From UBA6244 sp041582875 (GTDB lineage: Bacteria > Bacteroidota > Bacteroidia > Bacteroidales > F082): a stretch of DNA of 64,000 bases. The stretch's first letter is position 1. Each line of letters begins with the position of its first letter. The position numbers and the translations under genes were made by a program. The stretch is taken from the NCBI GenBank assembly GCA_041582875.1, contig JBFHGX010000002.1, positions 35,666 through 99,665 on the forward strand, read 5' to 3'. The notes beneath the pieces are model-generated. The model was given only the letters and a program-made list of their open reading frames with translations. It ran no database searches and was not told where the DNA came from. Positions 23,294-32,585 of the stretch are shown here, piece after piece.

Positions 23294-24877
23294 TCACCAT
23301 CCCACTAAAGTGATACCGGCTGAAAAAGGATACAATTCAGGACCTCTGTCTTTTTGGAACATTGTGTTCAACGAATAGGTTGCATACAAGTTGATAATTC
23401 CATACCCAAACCGAACAGATACATCAAACTTGAAAGGTGCTAAGTGATAGCTATTGAAGTCTTTCACGATATTTCTGTTTCCACCGGAAGGAGAAGTACG
23501 TGTTTGAACGGTTTCTCCGGTAAAGGGATCAGTTAACCTGAAAGTGGCATTCGATTCATTAAAATATATCTTTGTATGGGTACTTAACCGGGCACTAATC
23601 AATGCTCCAACGGCCATATGGAACCTATGGGTTCGTTTTTCCTGATTGGTTTGAATTTCAAAAAACAAAGGTACAGTCAGATAAAACGCGGTTAATTTGG
23701 TTTTTCGTACTGAAATATCTTTCATATAAAAACCCTTAATTGTACTGCTGTCTGGAGTTAAGAAGGTTGAATTTGAAAAACGGTAATTATTCCATGTAAG
23801 CCCTAAACCGGTAATCAAACCCATGTTGTTCTTTTTACTTAAGGAAATATTTTGTTCATAAAGGTTTAAATTTAAATTAATTGACTTTTCCATTTGCAAA
23901 GCAAGGTAATCATCGGCCTTATCAAAACTCATATCGAAATCTGGAGTCAAGTAACCATTTAATCCTATATCAACTCCTCCCCAGTTTCCGTTAAACTTCT
24001 TTGGGCGATTGCGCTCCCAGGTAACATTGCCTTCGTCTGTTACCACCAAACGATGACGTCCTAGAGCAACCACGGTGGTATCTCCATCCACGACTTCAAA
24101 ATCCAATGTGCCCAACGAAACTTTGGTAGTATCGGAATACCGGTGCGGGTTGGTTTTTACATCACCTACAATGGTAATGCTCTGTGTTTTATTGCCATTT
24201 CTAATAACAAGTGCATCTGGATACGCCACAAAACGAACATCAGAAGCTCCTGAAGCATCGTAAGTAAGTGAGTTGGTTGCATTAACCATACAATTACTTG
24301 CGCCACTTGCATCTACAACAGAAGTTACCGTCTCGAGCGATTTAGCCATCACTTCGGATGCTCCGCTACACTGAATGGTACTCACATTGGCTTTCCCCTT
24401 TAGGATTACATCAGAAGCGCCCGAAACATCTAACATAACCGATTCGTATGCTAAATCAAGAATAACATCAGAGGCACCACTTACAAATAATTTCAAGTCT
24501 TCACCTTGAAGCACACTTTGTGTTTTTACATCAGCAGCACCACTAACCCGAAGCGTTTCCAGCGTAGGCAGCGTAACATAAAAGGTCATTGTGGTGTAGT
24601 TGCGAATGTTTTTTGTATTAGAAAATTCCAACATATTGTTTTTAACCTCCACCTGAACAAACTCCAATAGATTAGCATCTGTTTCCACAACAACTTTAAA
24701 TTGATCTCCAGGAATTAAAATAACATCGCGCGCACCGCCAACTTTAACCGAAGTAAATGAGTCAACAGTTCTGTCTTGCTTTACGACATCACCATTTCCT
24801 TTTATCTGAGCCTGTGTCACCGACCATGACCCAAAGGTAAACAAGCTTACGAATAATATTAAAACTACTTTTTTCAT
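23294..24877 (-). CDS. GIN-domain (DUF2807) protein with C-terminal beta-barrel
   Basis: 527 residues. The signal peptide ends VTQAQ. The head-GIN domain (about residues 25-240) is a right-handed beta-helix-like fold with repeated SGASDV-type turns (at least six SGAS/SGAA steps). It is followed by a domain of about 280 residues with beta-barrel character ending in an aromatic residue (LVGW), resembling PorT-like outer-membrane barrels. The protein is likely on the outer membrane with the GIN domain exposed on one side. Function is unknown. It lies 71 bases downstream of the 2-hydroxyacid dehydrogenase gene. Confidence 0.8.
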   Translation of the reverse strand: MKKVVLILFVSLFTFGSWSVTQAQIKGNGDVVKQDRTVDSFTSVKVGGARDVILIPGDQFKVVVETDANLLEFVQVEVKNNMLEFSNTKNIRNYTTMTFYVTLPTLETLRVSGAADVKTQSVLQGEDLKLFVSGASDVILDLAYESVMLDVSGASDVILKGKANVSTIQCSGASEVMAKSLETVTSVVDASGASNCMVNATNSLTYDASGASDVRFVAYPDALVIRNGNKTQSITIVGDVKTNPHRYSDTTKVSLGTLDFEVVDGDTTVVALGRHRLVVTDEGNVTWERNRPKKFNGNWGGVDIGLNGYLTPDFDMSFDKADDYLALQMEKSINLNLNLYEQNISLSKKNNMGLITGLGLTWNNYRFSNSTFLTPDSSTIKGFYMKDISVRKTKLTAFYLTVPLFFEIQTNQEKRTHRFHMAVGALISARLSTHTKIYFNESNATFRLTDPFTGETVQTRTSPSGGNRNIVKDFNSYHLAPFKFDVSVRFGYGIINLYATYSLNTMFQKDRGPELYPFSAGITLVGW

Positions 24878-24948
24878 CTTGGTATTTTTTATGATTTAAA
24901 AGTAGGACGGTGAAGTTATTGAATTTGTTACATGCCCAAGCACATTTC

Positions 24949-25887
24949 CTATAATTTAAGTGCTTTAACCTTCTCGACCAGTACATTAGCCATCTTCATA
25001 TTCGATTGATGGGTCCATCCTGCAATATGGGGTGTAAGTAAAACATTGACCATAGTAGTCAATTTAGAAAAACCAGTAGATTGTTGAATGGCTTCAAATG
25101 AAAGGCCTTCGTACTCAAGCACATCCAGACATGCTCCTATAATCAGTTGTTGATCCAACGCTTGAATCAGGTCACTGGTTTTCACTACTTTACCACGTGA
25201 CGTATTTACCAAATAAAACGGTTTGGCGAATTTGGTAATCATTTTTTCATCAAACATATAGTTTGTCTCTTTGGTCAAGGGTACATGAAAACTCAGAATA
25301 TCTGCCTGTTGATAAATCTCATCCATCGTTGATTCTTTTACAAGAGAGTTTCCAAACCCTGTTTTATACTTGTCATAAGCCAAAATGCGCACATCAAACC
25401 CCTGAAGCTTTCGGGCAAACGCACTTCCTGTATTTCCGTATCCAATAATGCCAACGGTTTTTCCTCCCAATTCAATCCCCCGGTTTTGTTCACGCAACCA
25501 AATACCTTTACGGACCTCTGCATCAGCAATTAATAACCGATTAAACAAGGCTAGTAACATTCCAACAGCCTGTTCAGCAACAGCATCGCGATTTCCTTCA
25601 GGAGCATTTAAACAAACCACCTGATTTTTTTCAGCTACTTGTATGTCTATATTTTCCATTCCCGCACCTACTCGGGCAATAAAACGCAACTGTGAGGCAA
25701 AACTTAAAAATTCTGCATCAATTTTAATTTTGCTTCGGATCACTATCCCCATATATTGCGAAGCAATTTTCAAATAATCTCTCCTTTTATACTCAGGAAA
25801 ATAATCACAGGTAAAACCCAATTCCTGTAAAAGCGGGGTTAGAGATGGGTGGGCACTATCGATAAAAAGTACTTTTCTTTCAATCAT
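24949..25887 (-). CDS. D-isomer-specific 2-hydroxyacid dehydrogenase
   Basis: 312 residues. NAD-binding motif GIIGYGNTGSAFA; substrate-binding RVGAGMENID; catalytic Arg in VNTSRGKVV, Glu in the CLDVLEYEG segment and His in HIAGWTH. The overall pattern is close to the 3-phosphoglycerate dehydrogenase group (SerA), but the protein lacks the C-terminal ACT domain, so the substrate is not certain. No membrane segment. Confidence 0.85.
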   Translation of the reverse strand: MIERKVLFIDSAHPSLTPLLQELGFTCDYFPEYKRRDYLKIASQYMGIVIRSKIKIDAEFLSFASQLRFIARVGAGMENIDIQVAEKNQVVCLNAPEGNRDAVAEQAVGMLLALFNRLLIADAEVRKGIWLREQNRGIELGGKTVGIIGYGNTGSAFARKLQGFDVRILAYDKYKTGFGNSLVKESTMDEIYQQADILSFHVPLTKETNYMFDEKMITKFAKPFYLVNTSRGKVVKTSDLIQALDQQLIIGACLDVLEYEGLSFEAIQQSTGFSKLTTMVNVLLTPHIAGWTHQSNMKMANVLVEKVKALKL

Positions 25888-26032
25888 TGTAAACTATAGC
25901 TTAAATTTGCACCTTATTCGCGCCGAACACGCTTAAATATAAGGCAAAAGTACAACGAAAGTGTCTATTTTTTGAGATATCAGGTTCCCGTGTAAGATTT
26001 TTATTACTTTAGATTATATAAAAAGTTGGCTG

Positions 26033-28438
26033 ATGTGGCAATTTATTGTGAGGATGATTTTGCGTAACCGATTGTTAATACTCATTACAATTGGTATTTT
26101 AACGATTTTTATGGGATGGAAGGGTTCGAGCATTAAAATGTCATACGAAATGGCAAGGATGTTACCTGAATCAGATCCTATTACGCAAGAATATGAGCAT
26201 TTTAAGGAGCAATTTGGTCAAGATGGTAGCGTTATTTTTGTAGCCATTCAAGACCCTGATTTATACACCCTTGAACATTTTAACCAATGGTACGACATCA
26301 GTTACAATGTACTTAAAATTCATGGCGTACAAGAGGTTGTTTCAGTTGCACGACTATATAACTTGCAAAGAAACGACAGCTTAAAGAAATTCGAATTTAA
26401 TCCCATCGTCGCCTCTCGGCCTGAAAGGCAAGAACAGGTTGATACCATCAAACAAACAGTATACAGTCTTCCATTCTACGAAAACAGACTTTTTAACAAG
26501 GAAACCGACGTTACTTTGATGATGATCACCTTGGACAAAGAAATATTAAACTCTAAGGCCAGGGTAGGATTGGTGCACGATATTAAAGCTGTCGTCGATC
26601 ATTACGGCACCAACAATAACCTCGAAGTATATTATTCAGGACTGCCCTATATCCGTACTGTTACTTCCAAAAAAATTGAAAACGAACTTCTTATGTTCGT
26701 ATTGCTTTCCTTGGTGATTGCTTCCATATTGTTATTTATTTTATTTCGGTCGTTAAGGGCGGTAATATTTGCCATGCTGGTTGTTGTAATCGCAGTGATC
26801 TGGGTTCTTGGCACCACTGCATTGCTCGGATACAAAATCACCATCCTCACGGGAATTCTCCCCCCTTTATTAATTGTTATTGGTGTTGAAAATTCAATTT
26901 TTCTATTAAATAAATACCTGGATGAGTTCCGTTTGCATGGCAACAAAGTTAAAGCGCTTTCGCGGATGATTTCACGTATTGGCAATGCCAACCTGCTTAC
27001 TAATGCTACCACCGCTGCCGGATTCGCCGCATTTATTGTAACCAGTAATGCGTTGTTGGTGGAGTTTGGTATTGTGGCCTCCATCAATATTTTGGTTACG
27101 TACTTGTTGTCCCTATTCATTTTGCCCATCTTGTTCAGTTATTTTCCTGAACCTAAAAGCAAGCATCTGAAACATCTTGAAAAAGGGATAATTAATCGCA
27201 TTGTGGTGGGAGTAACCAAAATTGTAATAACACGACGTAAGGTAATTTATATCATTACCGTTTTCTTTTTTGTAGCTGCCATATTTGGGATTACCAAATT
27301 AAAAACCACAGGTAATATTGTCGACGACATTTCACACAAGGATAAACTCTACAAAGACATGATCTTTTTAGAGCAGAATTTCAAGGGGGTTATGCCGTTA
27401 GAAATCACCATCGACACAAAAAAACCAAAGGGAATTTTACGCCTGTCGACTTTACAAAAAATCGATCAGCTTCAAAATGTATTAGGTACCTATCCTGAAT
27501 TTGCTAAACCTCTTTCTGTTGTAGAAGTAGTAAAATCAGCCAAACAGGCGTTCTATCGTGGAAATCCTGAAATGTATTCGCTCCCCAACAATCAGGAAAA
27601 AAACTTTATTTTATCGTACGTTCCTAGCTTAGGAGGTGGAAATAAAGGAATCCTGAATGCCTTTGTAGATAGCAACCTGCAAATCACAAGGGTTTCAGCG
27701 CAACTCGCCAACATTGGAACCAATGATATTGAACGTATTTTGGCCGATTTGGAACCTAAAGTAGATGAAATTTTCCCACCTGACAAATATGAAGTCCATC
27801 TTACTGGAACAAGTGTCGTTTTTCTTAAGGGCACTAACTACCTGGTAAACAACTTATTTATGAGTCTTGGTTTAGCACTTATTGTAATTACTATTCTGAT
27901 GGCGCTAATTTTCTCATCCTTACGGATGATCATGATCTCTCTGGTTCCCAATCTTATTCCTCAAATACTTACCGCAGGAATGATGGGCTATTTTGATATA
28001 TCCATCAAACCCTCAACCATCTTGATTTTCAGCATTGCATTGGGCATCAGTGTAGACAACACCATTCACTTTCTGTCGCGTTATCGACTTCAACTCAAAC
28101 ACCACAACTGGAATATTAGAACTTCGGTGCTAGCTGCACTCGAAGAAACCGGATACAGTATGATATATTCTGCCATTGTATTATTCTTCGGATTCTATAT
28201 TTTTACACTTTCATCCTTTGGTGGAACTGAAGCCTTGGGATATCTTGTATCGTTCACCTTGGTGGTTGCCCTATTATCCAACCTTTTTGTATTACCCTCG
28301 TTGCTATTAAGTCTCGACAACAAACTAATTACAAAATCGTTTAAAGAACCAATGGTGGAAGTATTTGATGAGGAAGAAGATGTGGAACTTGACGAACTAC
28401 TTATCGAAGAATTAAACTCAGAAGAAAACTCAAAATAA
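26033..28438 (+). CDS. RND-superfamily transporter, MMPL type
   Basis: 801 residues with the twofold RND layout: a first helix near residue 12, a large periplasmic domain, a helix cluster around residues 220-380, a second helix near 410, a second periplasmic domain and a cluster around 615-780. The C-terminus is strongly acidic. Members export lipids, hopanoids or hydrophobic compounds; the cargo here is unknown. rfbA starts eight bases after its stop, so the two are probably co-transcribed, hinting at an envelope role. Confidence 0.88.
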   Translation: MWQFIVRMILRNRLLILITIGILTIFMGWKGSSIKMSYEMARMLPESDPITQEYEHFKEQFGQDGSVIFVAIQDPDLYTLEHFNQWYDISYNVLKIHGVQEVVSVARLYNLQRNDSLKKFEFNPIVASRPERQEQVDTIKQTVYSLPFYENRLFNKETDVTLMMITLDKEILNSKARVGLVHDIKAVVDHYGTNNNLEVYYSGLPYIRTVTSKKIENELLMFVLLSLVIASILLFILFRSLRAVIFAMLVVVIAVIWVLGTTALLGYKITILTGILPPLLIVIGVENSIFLLNKYLDEFRLHGNKVKALSRMISRIGNANLLTNATTAAGFAAFIVTSNALLVEFGIVASINILVTYLLSLFILPILFSYFPEPKSKHLKHLEKGIINRIVVGVTKIVITRRKVIYIITVFFFVAAIFGITKLKTTGNIVDDISHKDKLYKDMIFLEQNFKGVMPLEITIDTKKPKGILRLSTLQKIDQLQNVLGTYPEFAKPLSVVEVVKSAKQAFYRGNPEMYSLPNNQEKNFILSYVPSLGGGNKGILNAFVDSNLQITRVSAQLANIGTNDIERILADLEPKVDEIFPPDKYEVHLTGTSVVFLKGTNYLVNNLFMSLGLALIVITILMALIFSSLRMIMISLVPNLIPQILTAGMMGYFDISIKPSTILIFSIALGISVDNTIHFLSRYRLQLKHHNWNIRTSVLAALEETGYSMIYSAIVLFFGFYIFTLSSFGGTEALGYLVSFTLVVALLSNLFVLPSLLLSLDNKLITKSFKEPMVEVFDEEEDVELDELLIEELNSEENSK

Positions 28439-28446
28439 TTGATCAT

Positions 28447-29310
28447 ATGAAAGGAATCATTCTTGCCGGCGGAGCCGGAACGCGCCTGCACCCACTCACC
28501 ATTGCGGTGAGCAAACAATTAATGCCCATATACGACAAACCCATGATTTATTATCCGCTATCGGTATTGATGATGGCAGGTATTAAAGAAATTCTAATTA
28601 TTTCAACTCCTCACGATCTGCCTAACTTTAAGCTTTTACTGGGTGATGGAAGTCAGATAGGTTGTAATATTCAATATGCCGAACAGGTAATTCCTAACGG
28701 ACTTGCTCAAGCCTTTGTTATAGGGGAAGAGTTTATTGGTAACGATAAAGTATCGCTTATTCTTGGTGATAACATCTTCTACGGAAGTGGTTTGCAGGAT
28801 ATTCTGATGAAAAACAGTGATCCCACAGGTGGTGTGGTTTTCGCCTACCATGTTTCTGATCCGGAAAGATATGGAGTAGTTGAGTTTGATGAAAAATTCA
28901 ACGCCCTGTCAATTGAAGAAAAACCAACCAAACCCAAGTCATCTTATGCGGTCCCTGGTTTGTATTTTTATGACAATTCAGTGGTTGAAGTAGCAAAAAA
29001 TCTCAAGCCAAGTGCACGTGGAGAATACGAGATTACCGATGTAAATAAATACTATTTAAAAGAAGGCAAACTCAAGGTAGGCATGCTAAGTCGTGGTACT
29101 GCATGGCTTGATACAGGTACTTTTTCGTCGCTTACCCAGGCTTCTCAATTTGTGGAGGTCATTCAGGAACGTCAGGGACTCAAAATTGGTTGTATTGAGG
29201 AAATTGCTTACAAAAAAGGATTTATCAATGCCGAACAATTAAAAGCCATTGCCGAACCGCTGTTAAAAAGCGGATATGGCACTTACCTCATGGGGTTATT
29301 AAAACATTAA
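28447..29310 (+). CDS. rfbA: Glucose-1-phosphate thymidylyltransferase
   Basis: 287 residues, normal for RmlA/RfbA. It makes dTDP-glucose from dTTP and glucose-1-phosphate, the first step toward dTDP-rhamnose and other deoxysugars. Motifs: GIILAGGAGTRLHPLT with the catalytic Arg, KQLMPIYDKPMIYYPL, LGDNIFYG and TAWLDTGTF. Other rml genes are not in the window. Downstream is the polyprenyl synthase gene, 24 bases away. Confidence 0.96.
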   Translation: MKGIILAGGAGTRLHPLTIAVSKQLMPIYDKPMIYYPLSVLMMAGIKEILIISTPHDLPNFKLLLGDGSQIGCNIQYAEQVIPNGLAQAFVIGEEFIGNDKVSLILGDNIFYGSGLQDILMKNSDPTGGVVFAYHVSDPERYGVVEFDEKFNALSIEEKPTKPKSSYAVPGLYFYDNSVVEVAKNLKPSARGEYEITDVNKYYLKEGKLKVGMLSRGTAWLDTGTFSSLTQASQFVEVIQERQGLKIGCIEEIAYKKGFINAEQLKAIAEPLLKSGYGTYLMGLLKH

Positions 29311-29334
29311 ATAACTTTCTGGAAAAAATACAGA

Positions 29335-30309
29335 ATGAAGAATTACGATCAGCTGATCAGCTATTTTGAAAAACAGTTAGAAAAACAAAATTTCGCAGGA
29401 GAGCCAAAAGAGTTGTACGAACCCATTTCGTACACCATTAGCTATGGAGGTAAGCGTATTCGTCCGGTATTGACGCTAATGGCCTGTGAATTATTTTGTG
29501 GAGACGCCGAGAAAGCGTTACAACAGGCCATTGCCATCGAGCTCTTCCATAATTTTACGCTAATTCATGATGATATCATGGACAATGCGCCCATTCGCCG
29601 TGGACGAGAAACAGTGTATAGAAAATGGAATGGCAATATTGCCATTCTTTCAGGTGACACCTTGTTTGCATTGGCTTATCATTATGCTCAACAGGCCGAT
29701 AAGGAAATACTTAGTCCTATTTTAAGTGTGTTCAACCAAACTGCCATTGAAGTGTGCGAAGGTCAACAATTCGATTTGAATTACGAGACCAATAACCAGG
29801 TTACGGTGGATAAATACATCAACATGATCAGGTTAAAAACCGGTGTTTTGTTTGGAGCTAGCTTGAAAATTGGAGCCATTATTGGTGGTGCTTCCGCAGA
29901 AGATGCCGACAATCTGTATCATTTTGGTGTGAATATAGGACTTGGATTTCAGCTTCAGGACGATTTGCTCGACACTTTTGGAGATGAGACTATTTTTGGT
30001 AAGAAAACAGGAGGTGACATCATTACCAACAAGAAAACCTTTCTGTATTTAAAAGCACTTGAATGCAGCGATGCAGACCATCGGGAACAGCTTATTTCGC
30101 TTTACAATATGGATGATATCGATGCTGAGTCTAAAATTTCTCAGGTGAAAAATATATTTAATTCATTGAATATTAACCAATTGACTGCGACTGAAATTGA
30201 AACTTTCTACAACAAAGGGATGGAGTACCTTAACAAAGTAAAACTTGAGCAGAGCAACAAGGAAATATTGATAGATATTGCCTCAAAAATGATTCAACGG
30301 GATAAATAA
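29335..30309 (+). CDS. Polyprenyl synthetase (trans-isoprenyl diphosphate synthase)
   Basis: 324 residues with both Asp-rich motifs: LIHDDIMDNAPIRRG (first) and LQDDLLDTFGD (second), plus GGKRIRPVL at the start. Chain length cannot be read reliably; a farnesyl/geranylgeranyl or longer product for quinone or carrier-lipid synthesis is possible. Last gene of the RND/rfbA/polyprenyl run. Confidence 0.9.
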   Translation: MKNYDQLISYFEKQLEKQNFAGEPKELYEPISYTISYGGKRIRPVLTLMACELFCGDAEKALQQAIAIELFHNFTLIHDDIMDNAPIRRGRETVYRKWNGNIAILSGDTLFALAYHYAQQADKEILSPILSVFNQTAIEVCEGQQFDLNYETNNQVTVDKYINMIRLKTGVLFGASLKIGAIIGGASAEDADNLYHFGVNIGLGFQLQDDLLDTFGDETIFGKKTGGDIITNKKTFLYLKALECSDADHREQLISLYNMDDIDAESKISQVKNIFNSLNINQLTATEIETFYNKGMEYLNKVKLEQSNKEILIDIASKMIQRDK

Positions 30310-30317
30310 TCCGGATA

Positions 30318-32255
30318 CTATGCTTCGTTTAAAAGAGCTAATTTTTCTTGAAGTTCTTCCCACAATTCCATTTGAGAGCTGATTTTGCTTTCAATGGCAT
30401 CGTGCGATTTGAATAATTCACCGGACTGAATTTGGTCGGGATACAACAAAGGCTGTGCAAGTTTCTCATTGATTTCGTTTAACTGGATTTCGGCTTTTTG
30501 TATGGCATCTTCCACTCCTTTAATTTCCTTCTCTAGTTTACGAATCTCGCGATCTTGTTCTTTCTTCTTTTCCCACTTCAGTTTACTCTCCGATTGTTGC
30601 TTATCAGCGTTACTTTGTTGTTTATCCTTGTATTCCAAATGAGTTAAATGCTCCATTTTTCTCTTTTCGAGATAAGTGGTGATATCGCCCAAATGTTCTT
30701 TTATTGCACCACCCTTAAACTCGTACAACCGTGAAGTCAATCCTTGCAAGAAGTCCCGGTCGTGAGAAACAATCACCACTGTGCCTTCAAACTCCAACAA
30801 AGCCATTTTAAGCACTTCCTTCGATTGAATATCCAGGTGATTGGTAGGTTCATCCAATAACAGAAAATTGCTGGGAGACAACAATAGCCGAACCATCGAA
30901 AGACGGGATTTCTCCCCTCCAGACAAAACCTTCACCTTTTTATCCAAATCATCGCCACGAAATAAAAAAGAACCCAATAAATCTTTAATCCTTGTCCTGA
31001 TATCACCCACGGCTACCTGATCGATGGTTTCAAAAACAGTTAGTTCTTTGTCCATTCGTTCATTTTGATCTTGGGCAAAATAGCCAACAATAACCTGGTG
31101 GCCCATTTTGATGATTCCATCATGATCTAAATTTTCGGCCATTATTTTAGCTAGGGTGGATTTCCCCTCACCATTTCGTCCTACAAAAGCGACTTTCTCA
31201 CCTCTAAGAATCTGAAAATCAATTCCGGTAAGCACTTTCTTTGAGCCATAGCTCTTTACAACCTTTTCTCCCTCTACGGTTATCTTACCACTGTGTGGTG
31301 GAGGTGGAAACTTAAAGTAAATCGATTTTTTATCACGTCCATCCAACTCAACCACATCCATTTTCTCCAACATCTTAACCCGCGACTGCACCTGCTTGGC
31401 TTTGGATGACTTGTACCGAAACCGTTCAACAAACCGCTCGATCTCTTTGATTTGCCGCTGTTGATTATCAAATGTCGCCTGGGTTTGTTCTTCACGCTCA
31501 TTTCTCAACTGGATGTACTGGCTGTAGGGAACTTTGTAATCGTAAATCTTTCCCTTATTCAACTCCAGCGTTCTGTTGGTTACATGGTCCAGCAATTTTC
31601 TATCGTGAGAAACCACCACAACGGCTCCTGAATAGGTTAGTAAATAATCTTCAAGCCATTGAATGGATTCAATATCCAGGTGATTGGTGGGCTCATCAAG
31701 CAACAGCAACGAAGGTTTAATCAGCAAGAGCTTGGCAAGTTCTACACGCATTTGCCATCCCTGACTAAAGGTATTCATGGTTCGGGTGAAATCTTCGGGT
31801 GAAAAACCCAATCCCGACAAAAAGCGTTCAGCCTCACCACGAATGCGCTCTGGAGTGTACATCTTTAAAGTAGTGGTAATTTCTTCTAACCGCTCTATTT
31901 TCTTTCCATATTCCTCCTCATCATAAGTGGATGAAGTAAGTGTTTCCTGAATATCATGTACTTCATTTTCAAGTAATTGAAGAAACTCAAAAGCCAACAT
32001 GGTTTCATCAACGATGTTTAAAACACTGGTAATTTCTTTTTCTTGAGGCAAATAACCCGCTGAGTCATTTTTAGGAAAATCAACGCTGCCCGCATCACAG
32101 GGAATCAGCCCATTCATGATCTTAAACAAAGTGGTTTTTCCGGCTCCATTAGCCCCGGCCAAACCAATTCGGTCGCGAGGATTAACGTTAAATGTTACTC
32201 CTGAAAATAAAGGCGTTCCGCCAAACTCTTTGGTAATGTTGTTGATGGTAATCAT
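30318..32255 (-). CDS. ABC-F family ATPase
   Basis: 645 residues with two ATP-binding cassettes. The first has Walker A GANGAGKTT, signature FSQGWQMRVELA and Walker B LLLLDEPTNHLD; the second has GRNGEGKST, signature LSGGEKSRLSM and LLLDEPTNHLD. A charged linker lies between, and a coiled coil rich in Lys and Glu is at the end. No membrane segment, so it is a ribosome-associated translation factor of the Uup/YheS kind. Convergent with the polyprenyl synthase gene. Confidence 0.93.
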   Translation of the reverse strand: MITINNITKEFGGTPLFSGVTFNVNPRDRIGLAGANGAGKTTLFKIMNGLIPCDAGSVDFPKNDSAGYLPQEKEITSVLNIVDETMLAFEFLQLLENEVHDIQETLTSSTYDEEEYGKKIERLEEITTTLKMYTPERIRGEAERFLSGLGFSPEDFTRTMNTFSQGWQMRVELAKLLLIKPSLLLLDEPTNHLDIESIQWLEDYLLTYSGAVVVVSHDRKLLDHVTNRTLELNKGKIYDYKVPYSQYIQLRNEREEQTQATFDNQQRQIKEIERFVERFRYKSSKAKQVQSRVKMLEKMDVVELDGRDKKSIYFKFPPPPHSGKITVEGEKVVKSYGSKKVLTGIDFQILRGEKVAFVGRNGEGKSTLAKIMAENLDHDGIIKMGHQVIVGYFAQDQNERMDKELTVFETIDQVAVGDIRTRIKDLLGSFLFRGDDLDKKVKVLSGGEKSRLSMVRLLLSPSNFLLLDEPTNHLDIQSKEVLKMALLEFEGTVVIVSHDRDFLQGLTSRLYEFKGGAIKEHLGDITTYLEKRKMEHLTHLEYKDKQQSNADKQQSESKLKWEKKKEQDREIRKLEKEIKGVEDAIQKAEIQLNEINEKLAQPLLYPDQIQSGELFKSHDAIESKISSQMELWEELQEKLALLNEA

Positions 32256-32270
32256 AAGCGGGGCAAAGGT

Positions 32271-32304
32271 AAAAAAAAAGGGAGCACCCGATGGATGCTC
32301 CCTT
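32271..32304 (-). terminator. Terminator of the 2705-residue T9SS gene
   Basis: Hairpin GGGAGCA (32280-32286) / TGCTCCC (32296-32302), with the A run at 32271-32279 giving a T run on the minus strand. The 14-base near-palindrome TAGGTAACTACCTT follows near 32313. The hairpin is nearly identical to the one after the paralog at 41402. Confidence 0.85.
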
Positions 32305-32336
32305 TTGTATTGGTAGGTAACTACCTTAAGAAATTA

Positions 32337-32585
32337 TTATTCTGCAATAACAACTCTTTTGGTAACTACGCCATTGGCTGTGTTAATCTGTACAACATAA
32401 ACACCAGCTTCGTAAGAAGCAGTATTCAGTACTACAGAGTTTGCACCGGCAAGTTCAGCATTGTAAACAACCTGACCAACATAGTTCATTACAGTTACCT
32501 GATTCATGGCTACGTTAGAAGTTACGTTTACTTTGTCGCTTGCTGGGTTAGGATACAGGCTAAGTTCGCTGGCGTCAGTATTGTT
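32337..32585 (-). repeat. Near-identical 3' end shared with the paralog (partner 41467-41715)
   Basis: The last 240 bases of both giant genes are almost identical, far above the similarity in earlier domains, and so are the downstream hairpins. This suggests recent duplication or gene conversion focused on the sorting domain. Confidence 0.75.
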